Shown here: piece by piece, positions 34,919 to 45,753 of the stretch
How the letters are laid out: each line of letters begins with the position of its first letter
Numbering within the stretch: the first letter of the stretch is position 1
NCBI GenBank assembly: GCA_025506515.1
Contig: CM046456.1
Span: forward strand, 8,571,103 to 8,635,102
Direction: 5' to 3'
Length of the DNA: 64,000 nt
DNA from: Flaveria trinervia
Taxonomy: Eukaryota; Streptophyta; Magnoliopsida; Asterales; Asteraceae
The notes under the pieces: generated by a model
The model's database searches: none
Seen by the model: the letters and a program-made list of their open reading frames with translations, nothing else
Told to the model about the DNA's origin: nothing
Position numbers and translations under genes: made by a program

Positions 34919-36126
34919 AAGACCACACATCTCAGCAAGATGATTATGACATTGCTCCCCTTCAATAGATCAAGTCTCAATTAACAATGATACTTGATCT
35001 GCAAGGGATAGTTAGGACGTCTGTGAGTTACACTCCTGAAGAAGGAGAAATAATCCATGACCTTACTAAAGAGCAGCTTGCTGAGATGTTCAGATTGAAT
35101 CCCGACGAGACAGTGAAGGATGCTCCGATGGTGGATATTGACAGTGACGATGAGCTTAAGGATGTCGATGAAATCGAGATTGAAGACATCACTGCTTAAC
35201 ATTATCCAGAGTACGCTGACAAGGACGGAAATGTAGTCCCCAATCTGGGTGACTCCCTTGTTAGTGAAACTTTTGAAACTCTGGATAAAATGGAGCAAGA
35301 GTCTGAAAAGAAGGAAGACAAGGCCCAAGCCTCAGAAGTTGACGTCAATATTAGAAAGGCCGAATGGGTAGCATGTTTTGTAGAAGTTAGAGCCCAGTGC
35401 AGTGCTCCCAAGTCAAATGTCTACACCAAACTCTATAAATTTAAGAAGCATCATAAGGTGTCAGGCAAAATTATCGCGTGGGCCTATTTTGAAGATCTTA
35501 ACGTCTATGCAGTTAAAAGAGAGAAAGGGATTGAGTACTTTAGATTCCCACACGATCTGAAGACTCTTCCAGGTTTTAAGCTTAACCAGTTAGCAAAATT
35601 GAAATTGCTATATGCTGACCCTCGCAAGATGTCAGGCTGGTTTGAAGCAACATTAAAGAGAGAGTATCACACCCGGTGGGTCAAATTCAAGCCTCAACAA
35701 CAACCGAGGTATATCAGGAGATCTGAAGTTGATGCCATAACTAGGAAACCGAAAATAGTGCTTAAGTGGAGTCCTCCGCGCGCGATGTCTAGAATCCCTC
35801 TACGGGAAATGCCACGGGACTTCACTCCACACTTCAAGTGGTGGTACTACGATTGGAGAACAGGAGAGGCAATCATAATGTTGAACAAGAATGGTAGTAT
35901 GGAAACTATCAGGGTGTTTGATCCCATGTGGCTTACTAACTTGTCGTCTGATGATGTTTACACATTATACAAGTGGCCGTTGTGCTATGACTCACAGGAT
36001 ATTATACAAGCTCTACAATTTCAGAATGTGATACGACTTTGCTTTACTTTTGAAATACATGCAGGAGTCACAAGAGAAGAGAAGTACAAGAAGTATGAGG
36101 AGCTTATGAAGGATGTAAGACAGTAG
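34919..36126 (+). pseudogene. aORF part 2 of element B (possible second exon)
   Basis: A second extra coding block, preceded by a 144-bp AT-rich gap with GT at 34775 and AG at 34917-34918, so it may be a downstream exon of part 1. It reads from DDYDIAPLQ, a stop TAG (where C has a Gln codon), VSYTPEEGEIIHDLTKEQL, acidic stretches, a stop near 35197, then an open 278-residue frame (35290-36126). That frame contains IIAWAYFEDLNVYAVKRE, YFRFPHDLKTLPGFKLNQ, KMSGWFEATLKREYHTRW and KPKIVLKWSPPRA. It ends just before the PPT. I do not recognise a known domain. C preserves much of it with high similarity, which supports it as a real protein of this family. Confidence 0.7.
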
Positions 36127-36140
36127 ATGAAACTAGGTCC

Positions 36141-36149
36141 AAAGGGGAG
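36141..36149 (+). promoter_or_regulatory. Polypurine tract of element B
   Basis: AAAGGGGAG just upstream of the 3' LTR start at 36152. Confidence 0.8.
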
Positions 36150-36151
36150 TT

Positions 36152-36887
36152 TGTAGATACATGTGTCCCTAGTTTCCGAACTAAATGTAAAATGTCTTTA
36201 TTGTCTTACACATATGTAATTGAATGGGTACTTAATGAAATACAATGTGTGGTTGTGCTTATAATGTTAAATATTTCATTGCTTGGTATGTAATAACGTT
36301 TATTGAACTAACTATATAGGTTATGGTTGTTTGAATATAACTAATTCAAATAATGAATATGAAACATATTCAAACTAAATCATAAGAAGTTCTCATGCGA
36401 TTGGCCCATGCTAATGGACCATACGCATGAACAACTTCATGCTAATGAACCAGTCGTACAAATGAACCTGGAGACTAGATCAGTCGCATGATTGTAACAT
36501 GAGATTGACTTAGTCGCACGACTGAACACTCAGTCGTGCGAATGGATCAACCGTATGACTCAATCGCACGACTGAACCATGCTAATGGTTCAGTCGCCCG
36601 AATGAGAAACCCTAACCTATAAATACCACTTAAATTATGGAAAAACATAACACTTCGAATACCTACATACTAAATCATACCCTAGCCGTCAAAGACCTCT
36701 AAGAACCTGTTCCAAGTTAATAGATCCCACTAGATCGATTCCCAATCGTCTTAAGTTTAGATTCAATCTATAATTGTTTCTACACGCATTCTCACTGATT
36801 GGATCGCTAATCTAATAGGATTCCGCACTATTTGATTCAGTATACACGTATATCAGTTAGTATTTCATTCAATACACGATCCTAACA
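36152..36887 (+). repeat. 3' LTR of copia element B
   Basis: 736 bp, TGTAGATACATG...CGATCCTAACA. CG-motif array at 36394-36603, then TATAAATA at 36618-36625. Differs from the 5' LTR by scattered substitutions. Confidence 0.92.
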
Positions 36888-36892
36888 ATTTT

Positions 36893-38577
36893 GCGTTAAA
36901 GATTTGGAGGCACTATCTTTACGGGACGAAGTGCACCATATTCACTGACCACAAGAGCTTGAAGTACTTCTTTGAGCAGAAGGACCTGAACATGAGACAG
37001 AGACGGTGGTTGGAGCTCATAAAGGATTATGATTGCGAGATCCATTACCATCCGGGCAAAGCCAACTTGGTGGCGGACACCCTTAGCAGAAAAAAGATAC
37101 CCGAGCCGATTCGGGTGAAAGCTTACCAGTTGATCATGACCTCGGAGGTGAAGAAGCAAGTCAAGGAGTTTCAAGATGAGGAATTGAAAGAAGATCATCT
37201 TAACTCTGAACGAATGAGAGGTCTGATTGTAGAATTGGGTGAAAACACACTCGGTTTTAGAACCCGATTCGGACGAATGTGGATTCCTTGCTTTGGGAAT
37301 CTACACATGAAGATTATGGAAGAAGCTCATAAGACTCGATACTATATTTATCTCGGTGCTACAAAGATGTACCAAGACATGAAGAAAGATTATTGGTGGT
37401 CGGGTATGAAGCATGATGTGGTGGAGTATATGAGTAAATGCCTTACTTGTCTACAAGTGAAGGTCGAGCATCAGAAGTCGTATGGGAAGATCCAACTTTT
37501 GAGTATACCAGAGTGGAGGTGGGAGCACATCACCATGGATTTCATTACAAAGCTGCCGCGTACCCCTAAAGGGTATGATGCCATATGGGTGATAGTTGAC
37601 CGTTTGACGAAGAGTGCTCACTTCCTACCAATCCGCGAGACATATTCATCCGAGAGGTTGGTGGATCTATTCATCAAGGAAATTGTAAATCTTCATGGTG
37701 TGCCAGTGTCTATTGTGTCTGATCGTGACACCCGGTTTACATCTAAATTTTAGAAGAAATTCCACGACGCGATGGGGATGAGGTTACATATTAGCATGGC
37801 TTATCATCCTCAAACGGATGGTCAGTCAAAAAGTACCATTCAGACATTGGAGGATATGCTTCAGGCATGTGTTATCAATTTTAGAGGAAGTTAGGAGGAC
37901 CATTTACCATTAGCTGAGTTCTCATATAACAATAGTTATCATGCTAGTATTGGTATGCCTTCTTATGAGATGCTATACAGTAGGAGATGTAGAACACTCG
38001 TCTGTTGGGGTGATATTGGTCAGAAAGAGTTACAAAGTGTCGAGGTGATCGAGGCTACGACTGAGAAGCTTGAAAGGATCAAAGCCTTCATGAAGGCAGC
38101 CAAAGATAGATAGAAGTCGTATGCTGATAAACGACGTAGACCGATTGAATTTCAGGTGGGTGACAGGGTCATGTTGAAAGTCTCACCTTAGAAGGGTATC
38201 ATTTGGTTCAGAAAGCGAGGCAAGTTGAGCCCGAGATACATAGGGCCTTTTTGAATCATTGCTAGAGTAGGAGAGGTGGCCTATAGATTGGAGTTACCAG
38301 GTGAGCTAAGTGGAATTCACCCGACTTTCCATGTATCTCATCTGAGAAAGTGCCTAGCAGATGAGGATATGATTGTACCACTAGAGGATATCGAGGTAGA
38401 TGAACGGCTCAATTATGTGGAACAACCAGTGGCAATCATAGATCCAAAGAAAAAGAGGCAGAGGAATAAGTGGTTCCACTTGTGCGTGTACAGTGGAAGC
38501 ACAGGAAGGGATCCGAGTCTACGTGGGAGACTAAAGAAGAGATGAGACAGCATTACCCACGTCTATTCGAGGAATAA
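36893..38577 (+). pseudogene. RNase H end, integrase and chromodomain-like tail of gypsy D
   Basis: Continues the frame cut at 22724: FTDHKSLKYFFEQKDLN and HYHPGKANLVADTLSRK finish RNase H. Integrase shows the zinc-binding CLTCLQVKVEHQK, the first catalytic Asp in MDFITKLP and the second in SDRDTRF. The third position, Glu in the family's DGQSER, is Lys (DGQSKSTIQ). In-frame TAG stops occur at 37751-37753, 37893-37895, 38112-38114, 38189-38191 and 38252-38254. Then come YRLELPGELSGIHPTFHVS and, after a frameshift near 38490, a chromodomain-like VQWKHRKGSESTWET ending at the stop 38575-38577. In chromoviruses this tail directs insertion to chromatin. Inactive. Confidence 0.88.
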
Positions 38578-38602
38578 TAGGTTTCGGGGACGAAACTTAT
38601 TT

Positions 38603-38614
38603 AAGGGGGGTGGA
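38603..38614 (+). promoter_or_regulatory. Polypurine tract of gypsy D
   Basis: AAGGGGGGTGGA, two bases before the TGTAACACC start of the 3' LTR. Confidence 0.8.
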
Positions 38615-38616
38615 CT

Positions 38617-39948
38617 TGTAACACCCGATTAGTTCCCCTGAAGCCAAAGAAAGAAGGAAAGAGAAAGAAAAGAAATAAAGCCTAAAGTCGAGGGACCAAC
38701 TTGCCAAAACGGGAGAAAGTTTGGAAGAGTGGGGGATTAAGAGGGGAGGGTAGCCCACACCCTCCCCCACACTCACAAAATTCGGCCAGGAGATAAGAGA
38801 TGGAGAAAAAGATGGTTTCAAGCTTCGGTTTCGTGAATTCAAGCCCAAAAGTTAAGGTGTAGCGGGTTAGATTGAAGCTCTACTCGACGATGTTGTTTGT
38901 GTGAGTTCTAGGACCCCTCTTTTATACTTTTTCAATTGATTGGGGCTGGAACACATAGTAAACCCGTTTTTGAAGTGTGTGTGTTGAACCCGTATGTATG
39001 TGTTTGTGTGGGATGTGAGTGGAGTTTGTTTTCGGGCTTGTGTGTGCTTGAATGGTGTTGTGGTATGTGTTTCTAAGGTTTAGAATGGTTGATTTGGGCT
39101 TAGAACAGGTTTGAGAGGGTTTGGAGGCCGAAAAGTGTAGATTGGGTTCGGGATGAACTGCATTCTGCATCAGCTAGAGCTATGCGACCGAATGGCATGC
39201 GACTGAGGTTCATTCGCACGCGAGTTGTACGACTGGAGTCCATACGCTCATGAGTCGTGCGACTGGAGTTCATTCGCATAGAGGTCATGCGACTGGGGTC
39301 CATACGCCTAGGTCCATCCGCATTAGGTCTATTCGCATGGGATTCATCCATATTAGGTCCATTCGCATAGGTACTCATCCGCATTAGGTCCATACGCATA
39401 GTATCCATCCGCATTGTGTCCATCCCCATTGGGTCCATCCGTATTGGGTCCATTCGCATAGGGCCTATTCGCATGATGTTCATCTGTATTATGTTCAGTC
39501 GCCTGGGAGACCATGCGACTGAAGGGTGTCCATATGCCCAAGTAGGGATTGTGCGCCCGAAACAACATAGTCTATTCCCTGAATTTCGGTAGAAAGTGCA
39601 GATGTAAGTTTTGACGTGGGAGATTCCCGAGGGTTCATGTAAGTTGACTTTTGAGGTCATAAGCGTTATGATGGGCATGGATGATGATGTATGATGTTGT
39701 ATGTTTATGCATGTCGATGATGTATGATGTATGTTATGTATGTTTGATGCCCTGTATGATAATGTTGACTGTTTATGTTGATGTTCCTTATTATATATGT
39801 TTATTTTCCCATGGCATTACGTTGAATGTTAATGAATAAAATGAAAAGTATTATGTAACGTAAAGTGGAAGATAATGTAAAGATGAACGAAATGATGAAT
39901 GCATGCATTAATGAATGAACGAACGTAAGAAAGTCTTGCAAGCAAATA
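38617..39948 (+). repeat. 3' LTR of gypsy D, first part
   Basis: Matches the 5' LTR through about 39500, including the CG-motif array at 39180-39560. It extends beyond it with T/G-rich ATGATG-like sequence. It ends at AAATA (39944-39948), where copia C begins; the LTR resumes at 53240. Confidence 0.82.
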
Positions 39949-39971
39949 ATGACTCCTGTATTCAGCAAATA

Positions 39972-41002
39972 ATGTATAAACATCATTTGCTAACAAGTTG
40001 GTAAGCCACATTGGGTCAAACACCCTTATGGTTTCCATTGTACCATTTCTATTCAAGACTATCACGACCTCGCATGTTCTCCAATCATAGTACCACCATT
40101 TGAAGTGTGGAGTGAAGTCCTATGGCATCTCACGTAGTGGGATATTTGACATTGTACGTGGTGGACTCCACTTCAACACGACTTTTGGTTTGCCGGTTAT
40201 GGCGTCAACCTCAAATCTTTTGATGTACCTCGTTGGTTGTTGAGGTTTGAAGTTGACCCATCTGGTGCGGTACTCCCTCTTTAGAGCTGCTTCAAACCAG
40301 CCTGACATCTTACGAGGGTCAACGTATAACAATATTAACTTCGCTAACTGGTTAAGCTCAAAACCTGGAAGAGTCTTCAGATCATGTGGGAATCTAAAGT
40401 ACTCAATTCCCTTCTCACGTTTAACAGCATAAACATTTAGGTCTTCAAAATGTGCCCATGCTATGATCCTGCCCGCCACCTTTTGATGTTTCTTGACTTT
40501 ACACAGCTTGGTGTAGACAATTGACTTTGTAGCGCTGCGTTGGGCTCTTATCTCTTCAAAACACGCTGCCCTTTCTGCCTTTTTGATGTTGACTTCGGCA
40601 TCTGTGGCTTGGGCCTTCTCCTTATCCTTTTTGGACTCTTGCTCCATTTTATCTAGAGTCTCAAAAGTGTCACTGACAAGAGTGTCTCCTAGATTGGGAA
40701 TGACGTTTCCCTCATTGTCAGCGTACTATAGATAGTGTTGTGCAGTGACATGTTCTATCTCGATCTCATCGACATCCTGAAGCTCATCGTCACTCTCTAC
40801 ATGCACTGTTGGAGCATCTTTCAGGATCTCGTCAGCATTTAGTTTGAACATTTTGGCCAACTGCTCATCAGTAAAGTCATGAATTATCTCCCCCTCTTCT
40901 GGGGTGTAACTCACAGATCTCCTTACGATCTCTTGTAGATCTAGAATCATGGTTAATTGAGTCTTAACCTGTTGAAGAGGATCTACATCATATTCATCCC
41001 TC
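39972..41002 (-). pseudogene. aORF part 2 of element C, 3'-truncated
   Basis: Minus-strand reading starts after an acceptor-like TTTTTAG near 41003, in DEYDVDPLQQVKTQLTMILD. It continues through RSVSYTPEEGEIIHDFTDEQL to a stop (HYL-TAG near 40735), then through an open block at 40647-40120 (IIAWAHFEDLNVYAVKRE, PHDLKTLPGFELNQLAKL, KMSGWFEAALKREYRTRW, VVLKWSPPRT). A stop at the PRDF position is followed by HFKWWYYDWRT and IRVFDPMWLTNLL, where the element is cut near 39972. The Gln codon at the DPLQQ position shows that the TAG in B is a secondary mutation. Function unknown. Confidence 0.7.
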
Positions 41003-41149
41003 TAAAAATTTGGATATGTTTGATTTACACATTCAACACAACAATCATTAGTTCATAATAAAAACAGAAACATTGACATTAAATATAAACATTCATTACA
41101 TTAGCATGATACATGATTCAAATACATATGATTTAAATAACAAAAACAA

Positions 41150-43166
41150 CTAAGTATTACTCTTGTCCTGGATCATGTCCTCTTCTGCTGACGGGGCGGA
41201 TGTGGAGGCACCTTGATCTTGTGCTCTCTTTGTCCTCCTTTCACTGGTAGGTGTGGCACCCGCAGCAAGTGAGTCGTCATCATCATCATCAACCCCATCG
41301 TCTCCAGCATTGCCAGCAACATTAGTATCATCATCACCATCATCATCCTCATCATTGTCATCATCACTGTTATCTCCATCCCTTTCCTTGATCTTCAGGG
41401 GCTCTTCCTTGGATCCCTGAGACGTAACATGATGGTCTTGTTAGTGGTCTCCAACTCATCAATCCTTTTTGCTAATTGGACATGCTGCTCCTGGAGTTGG
41501 GACATCTCTGCACGCTGAGCATCCATCAGCTAGGCCTGCTGAGATATCTGCAGAGCTTGGGCAACAGTAAGGTCTATTAGCTGTCGTAACTGAGCAGTCT
41601 TCTCTTCGTCTACAGCCAACAGCTTCAGCACCATACGGTTGAGTGCCAAGAGCTGTTCCTCTACCCTACTGGGAGGCAGAGGTGATCCTGATGTGTAGGA
41701 AGGATATGATGGTGGTACAGCATGATGGCTAGTGGTGGTGGTGGTGGCAGTGGTGTAGATTGGAGGTGGTATTGGTATAGCAGGTGGAGGTATGGCGGTA
41801 GTAGTGGAGGGTGGAGGTGTGGTAGTAATGGTGGGTGGTGTGGTAATGGTGATAGAGGGTATGGAAGAAGTGGTGGTAGCTATGGTGGTAGGTGGAGAGG
41901 TGGTGATAGGTGTAGTGGTGGTGGTGGTAGTGATGAAGGTGAGTCGTCTCTTCTACTTCTTCATGTCGTGGGGCTGAGCCATCCTTTTCTCCTCGATCCT
42001 GTCGAGGAGGATGCTCCCCCAAGAACACGGCTTGGCTGATCAGGAGCATATGTTGGATCAATGTCAGCCTCTCCCGACCCGCCAAGGCATTCACCAACCG
42101 CCCGGAGCCCTCGTTCTGTGGCAACGACTTTACTGCCCACAGTCCGAGTCAAAGGCTCCTCATCTGCTCCTCCTCACCCAGTATGAAATCCTGGTGAAAT
42201 CCAGCAGTCTTTGCTCCATCATGGGCAGATGTCGGAGATGCTATATTAGTAGTGGGGGCACTTGGTTGGGTTGGCCCTGCATCTCCAGCATCACCGCTTC
42301 ATCGTCATCGGAGTCGTTCTCCGGGAGCTGTAAATGTTTATCATCTGAGTCACTGTCTACGTGACGCCACTTACACCTGCCTGGCGCCACGTAGTTCTCC
42401 TTGGCTAGATGGCCTATAAGTCTCTTTACCGGGGGCTTGACCTACTTTCCCGGTAAACACTCATACGACCCAATGTCGTATCATCCATAATCTCTAAAGC
42501 CACCGCGTTGTGGCTCTCCTTTGGAAGAGAGGGCAGCTTCTCGTCAAAAATCATCTGTAAGAACCTAGGGTACATGCAGAAAGCCTCTTTGCCCTTCGTC
42601 TCCAGGTTCTCTATAAGGTAGGAGAAGATCATGCTCGAAAAGCTGAAGGGGTGGTTCAGCACCACTGCCACGTAAGCATTTTGTATCTGGTCTGAGAGGT
42701 CGTCAAACCCACCCCTTTTGGAAGCTATGCACTTTAGGATGACATGTGCCAAGTGCTTATACTGGGGGCACAGGTTGCTCTTGTTGAGCACACCTGAGTT
42801 TATGTCCCCAGAGTACTTAATCCTCAAAAAACAACCTCTCACCATCAGTGGGTGAAGCTTGGTGGGGTGGCCAGCATCATCTCCCAACCCAAGTACATGT
42901 TGAATGTCTTCAGCTGTAATCTCTATGTCCATACCAAAGATGGAGCTCCGAATTTTGTATGGCTCTCGTGATCTATCAACAGATGCATTCTCCCAGAAGG
43001 CCTATTGTATAGATCTATAGGGAGTGCATGGAATAGAAATAGCCTTGTGGATCCTTGATCGCTTGAGAAAAGCGATGATCTCTGCAAACTCGGCACCATT
43101 CCGAGTTGTGTTTTCTAAATGAGCACATATATTGTGCTTGGGGTTGATAGACCATCTATCAGCCAT
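41150..43166 (-). pseudogene. aORF part 1 of element C
   Basis: Minus-strand ATG at 43166 (MADRWSINPKHNIC), directly after a plausible acceptor TGTTGCAG, so this start is better than the mutated one in B. One stop interrupts the first block at about 43012. 42932-42426 is open: DIQHVLGLGDDAGHPTKLH, RGCFLRIKYSGDINSG, PQYKHLAHVILKCIASKRGG, YPRFLQMIFDEKLPSLPKES. Then come frame changes, a Thr/Ser/Pro-rich low-complexity region from CCACCA repeats (41935-41720), a Gln-rich coiled coil (about 41600-41440) and an acidic tail with SERRTKRAQDQGAS, ending in TAG at 41150-41152. No known catalytic motif. Confidence 0.75.
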
Positions 43167-43849
43167 TGATCTGCAACACAAGTGACATAAACATTAGATA
43201 ATCACACAATACAAGTCAGTCTTAATTAACTTGGTTGAATTCATCCTGGTTCATTCATGCGATTGAACTATGAGACTGTGTTTAGTCGGTTGCCTTATCA
43301 TGCGACTGGACTCATTCGGGTGAATGAACACGCGATTGAGTTCAATCGGTTTGCTGAGCCTGCGATTGGTTCAGTCGGCCGACTGAGCTCATTCGTATGA
43401 TACATTCGGCCGATTGAGCTATTCGGCCAGCTCAATCGTGCGATTGGAGTTCATCCAAACGACCAGTCGCATGACCCACTGTTTAGTCAACTTAGGTTCG
43501 AATCTTCACCAATTCTTGAAATTAAACATTGTGAAATAGCTCTGTAGACTCACAATCACATATCTAATAACCTAAAACCTTTAATTTTAACATTTTACTT
43601 GGTTTAAGTAGGTCATTATCCCATTTAGTGGTTCGGTTCTTGTTTCATTCGAACATCACAAATTAGGGCACCATTTCTCCTGATTTCTGTGAGATTTCAT
43701 CGTATTATACTTGTATAATCACACACAATCGTCAAATAGTCAATAGAAGTATGAAATCTTGGTCTGATGAAAATTTGGCAGAGTAACGGTAGGCTATGCG
43801 AAATAAAAGCGATTAGGGGGTGATGAGTTGAATGCGATCGACTGGGCTC

Positions 43850-44350
43850 TATTTATACTAAATCTGAGTTCAATCGGCCGACTGGACTCATTCGCTCGGT
43901 TCATTCGGGCGAATGGACTTTAGTCGGGCGATTGGCTCAGTCGATCACTTTCATTTGGCCGACTGGAGTTCAGTCATGCGACTAACTCATTCGCATACTC
44001 TTATTCGGTCAAATGGATCATTCTGATAAGCCATTCAGGTGAATGGTTCATACTCATGTGCATTCGGCTGTTTAATACATGAGTATGGTCCTTTCATATG
44101 ATTGGTCCATACTCATGGTCCATTCATGTGAATGGGTCAGACTCATGAATTTGACTTTATAATCATTTCACTTTTTCTCTGTTTAACTTATGAATAAACG
44201 TTATGAGCATTTGATCATATCAGACATGATCAATTTATCTTGAAAAACCTTTTATCACCTCAGACATGATCCTTTTAAAACATTTTGTCACCTCAGAAGG
44301 GATCCATTTTTTGTTTGAAAGCACGTGTGGTCACCTCAGACGTGACCTTT
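43850..44350 (-). promoter_or_regulatory. Putative internal promoter of the element C aORF
   Basis: In transcription order: imperfect palindromes of the TCACGTCTGAGGTGA type, then an array including the palindromic TCGGCCGA units, then TATAAATA at 43857-43850, then about 130 bp to a possible leader-intron donor. Same order and spacing as B. Function is inferred. Confidence 0.55.
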
Positions 44351-44916
44351 TAGATGATAACGTCCCTTATCAACTTCCATGACATAGTCTGATACTCAAC
44401 AATTGAAATATACTGATTTTGTACAGAAATAAAAGAAATAATACTAAAAACTTAAAAGTAAGACATGTTTTGTGTTTTTGTGAGGGTTAACATATTTTTT
44501 CTGAGAGAGCTGCTTCAATCATTTCAACCATACATGGACCAATTCAATTTGGAATCATACAGGATACTCAAATCATTCAGGACACGTTATTTAAAAAAAA
44601 CTTTGATGCTCTATTCTTGTTTTTCATCTGGAGTCATTTAGCAAATTTGGGAAATCATACTAGTACTCTTAGGTCCCCACACTGATTTGAACTTTTAAGA
44701 ATTGTAGCCACAATGATTGTTAGTATACTTGTCCTCTTAAATCCATACACAGACTTTCAACACAAATTGGTGATAGTTTAAGGTTTGTTTATTTCAACAA
44801 GCATTTGTGGATCCCACACTTATATGGTAATCAACATTCCTCAGGAGATTTTTGAGCGGTCTCAGGGTAGTATTTCAAGAAGAAACTATTCATAGAACTT
44901 TCAAAGAGAAGCCAAG

Positions 44917-45023
44917 CCTCAGGTCAGTGCCACCGCACAGCAGAGAGGCGGCAAACAACGATGAATTCTAGAATATATAGGTTATGCTTATCCTCAGGTC
45001 AGTGCCACCGCACAGCAGAGAGA
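44917..45023 (-). repeat. Duplicated 32-nt hairpin-like module (element C)
   Basis: Two copies, 45023-44992 and 44948-44917, of the module described in element B. Across the whole ~107-nt block C and B differ at only about five positions by eye, which is less than in neighbouring coding regions. Confidence 0.88.
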
Positions 45024-45753
45024 CACATAACCTATCTTCTTGTTTGAGAAATTTCAATCTTTTTGCACAGATCTCACCAACAACATAAGTTATTAGTTTG
45101 ATTGTATTTGCATTTTTATGTGCTTTTGCTCATGCTTTGGTCTTACGCACACATTCGTGGCGTTTATTTTGCTCGTCACCCCTTATTGGAATCTTGTTTA
45201 TTGTGTTAACCAGGGATAAGGTGTTACCCACAGCTAGTCAAACATTTTAGTTTAATCTTGAGATCACCAAAAAGGTCTAGTTATCTATTGTGTTGAATCT
45301 ACCAACATATCATCCGTGGTCTAGCAACCTCTAGGTCTACTTTCTTTGTGTTACCTTAGTAGTAGCTAGCTTATCTATCATATTTCCTTTTATATTGCTC
45401 AGACTACACAGACTTATACTTGAACGTTGCATCCTTTTCAATTTTGATTTTTAAAGTCCCAAATGGTTTGTTCCTGTGTACTATAATATTCCAAAGATTG
45501 AATCAGTATCACATATACGATCTTATTTTATCAGCTTGCCTCTACTTCTCCCTCGTTTTTTTTAATTACTGCCTAAACCTATTCTCCCCCTAAAATTATA
45601 AAACCGTCACGGATTAGCGTTTTAGGATTTTAATAGGCAAGGAAATTAACTAATAGTAATTAAACTACTTAAAATTAAGCAAATAAAATAAAATAAAATA
45701 AAATAAAACTAAAAAATTGAAAAAATAGAAGGAACTAGACACGACGCATCGGA

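Larger units (their letters stand above)
22725..36887 (+). mobile_element. Ty1/copia element B (SIRE/Maximus-like), full-length
   Basis: LTRs at 22725-23462 and 36152-36887, PBS, gag, pol, a 2.6-kb spacer, aORF and PPT, all plus strand, 14.16 kb. It sits in the RNase H codons of gypsy D. TTTGCGT is present on both sides (22718-22724 and 36890-36896), with an extra AT-type filler after the 3' LTR, so the duplication is imperfect. The LTRs differ at several percent by eye. Coding regions carry stops and frameshifts. C is a diverged sister copy with the same organisation in reverse orientation. Confidence 0.9.
43167..45753 (-). other. Non-coding spacer of element C between pol and aORF
   Basis: Mirror of the spacer in B: duplicated 32-nt module (45023-44992, 44948-44917), TCACCTCAGACGTGA-like cluster (44350-44205), CG-motif array (44145-43862), TATAAATA on the minus strand (43857-43850), a GTA donor-like site near 43716, and a second CG-motif array (43480-43240). 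No coding frame is supported. Confidence 0.8.

Noticed and set aside
32761..36126. aORF as a viral-type envelope gene
   Set aside because: Position fits the env-like genes of SIRE elements, but no signal peptide, transmembrane segment or cleavage site is visible, and coiled-coil and acidic regions suit a nuclear protein as well.
41722..42039. Gly/Ser-rich plus-strand frame
   Set aside because: Antisense shadow of the CCACCA-type low-complexity region of the aORF of element C.
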